A stretch of 8,601 bases of DNA from Natronohydrobacter sp. (GTDB lineage Bacteria; Pseudomonadota; Alphaproteobacteria; Rhodobacterales; Rhodobacteraceae): NCBI GenBank assembly GCA_007117255.1, contig SKGU01000051.1:1-8601 (forward strand), written 5' to 3'. Positions 8,516-8,601 of this stretch are shown here, piece after piece. The translations under genes were made by a program, and so were the position numbers. Each line of letters starts with the position of its first letter. The stretch's first letter is position 1. The notes beneath the pieces were generated by a model. It ran no database searches, had not been told where the DNA came from, and was given only the letters and a program-made list of their open reading frames with translations.

Positions 8516-8601
8516 GCGAATTCCTCCCGTCGCGACCCTGCTTCAAAAACTAGTTTGGCATTAAACTATTTTTTGCAATGTCGCAACGCATGGCAGACAA
8601 G
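8516..8601 (-). promoter_or_regulatory. lpd upstream region with AT-rich imperfect palindrome (candidate operator)
   Basis: On the plus strand, 8545-8574 is a 30-base imperfect inverted repeat: TAGTTT (8551-8556) and AAACTA (8563-8568) around a 6-base centre, flanked after one mismatch by A5 (8545-8549) and T5 (8570-8574). The same bases can be read as two copies of AAACTA(G/T)TTT, starting at 8547 and 8563 and thus 16 bases apart; the first is itself a perfect palindrome. It ends 30 bases before the lpd start codon and overlaps where a promoter would be. A TTGCAA or TTGCGA hexamer upstream on the minus strand may serve as -35, but no good -10 was found. The gene's strong GGGAGG ribosome site is also here. 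Binding protein unknown. Confidence 0.4.

Overview
The window looks like ordinary chromosome from an alphaproteobacterium, most likely of the Rhodobacterales (Roseobacter/Rhodobacter-like). This rests on moderately high GC, the character of the UvrA protein (second P-loop GVSGGGKS, alphaproteobacterial first zinc module), a GTTC-N7-GTTC-like candidate SOS box before uvrA, and a G-run/C-run intergenic hairpin of a style I recall as common in this group. No RNA gene, CRISPR array, insertion sequence, phage gene or integrase is visible.

Layout. (1) Positions 1-2260, + strand: the 3' end of a carbohydrate (CUT1-type) ABC transporter operon, with the C-terminus of the periplasmic solute-binding protein followed by the two inner-membrane permeases. 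The first intercistronic gap holds a hairpin; the two permease genes are separated by one base. No ATPase gene lies in the window. (2) 2343-3329, + strand: a protein that appears to carry two tandem SnoaL/NTF2-like domains. It follows the permeases after a G-rich hairpin and may belong to the same catabolic locus. (3) 3330-3601: a gap between convergent genes with no convincing gene. (4) 3602-6454, - strand: full-length uvrA, nucleotide excision repair damage sensor. (5) 6455-6668: divergent control region holding the likely uvrA promoter and a candidate LexA box. (6) 6669-7031, + strand: a small single-domain rhodanese. (7) 7032-7120: convergent gap with two hairpins, likely a bidirectional terminator. 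(8) 7121-8515, - strand: dihydrolipoyl dehydrogenase (E3), preceded by a strong ribosome binding site and a conspicuous AT-rich symmetric element that may be an operator.

Functionally these are unrelated modules side by side: sugar-like solute uptake plus an accessory SnoaL-like protein, DNA repair, sulfur transfer, and central carbon oxidation. I found no convincing new system. The points most worth a second look are the double SnoaL-like protein attached to the transporter, the symmetric element in front of lpd, the candidate SOS box, and the UvrA zinc module that lacks one cysteine.
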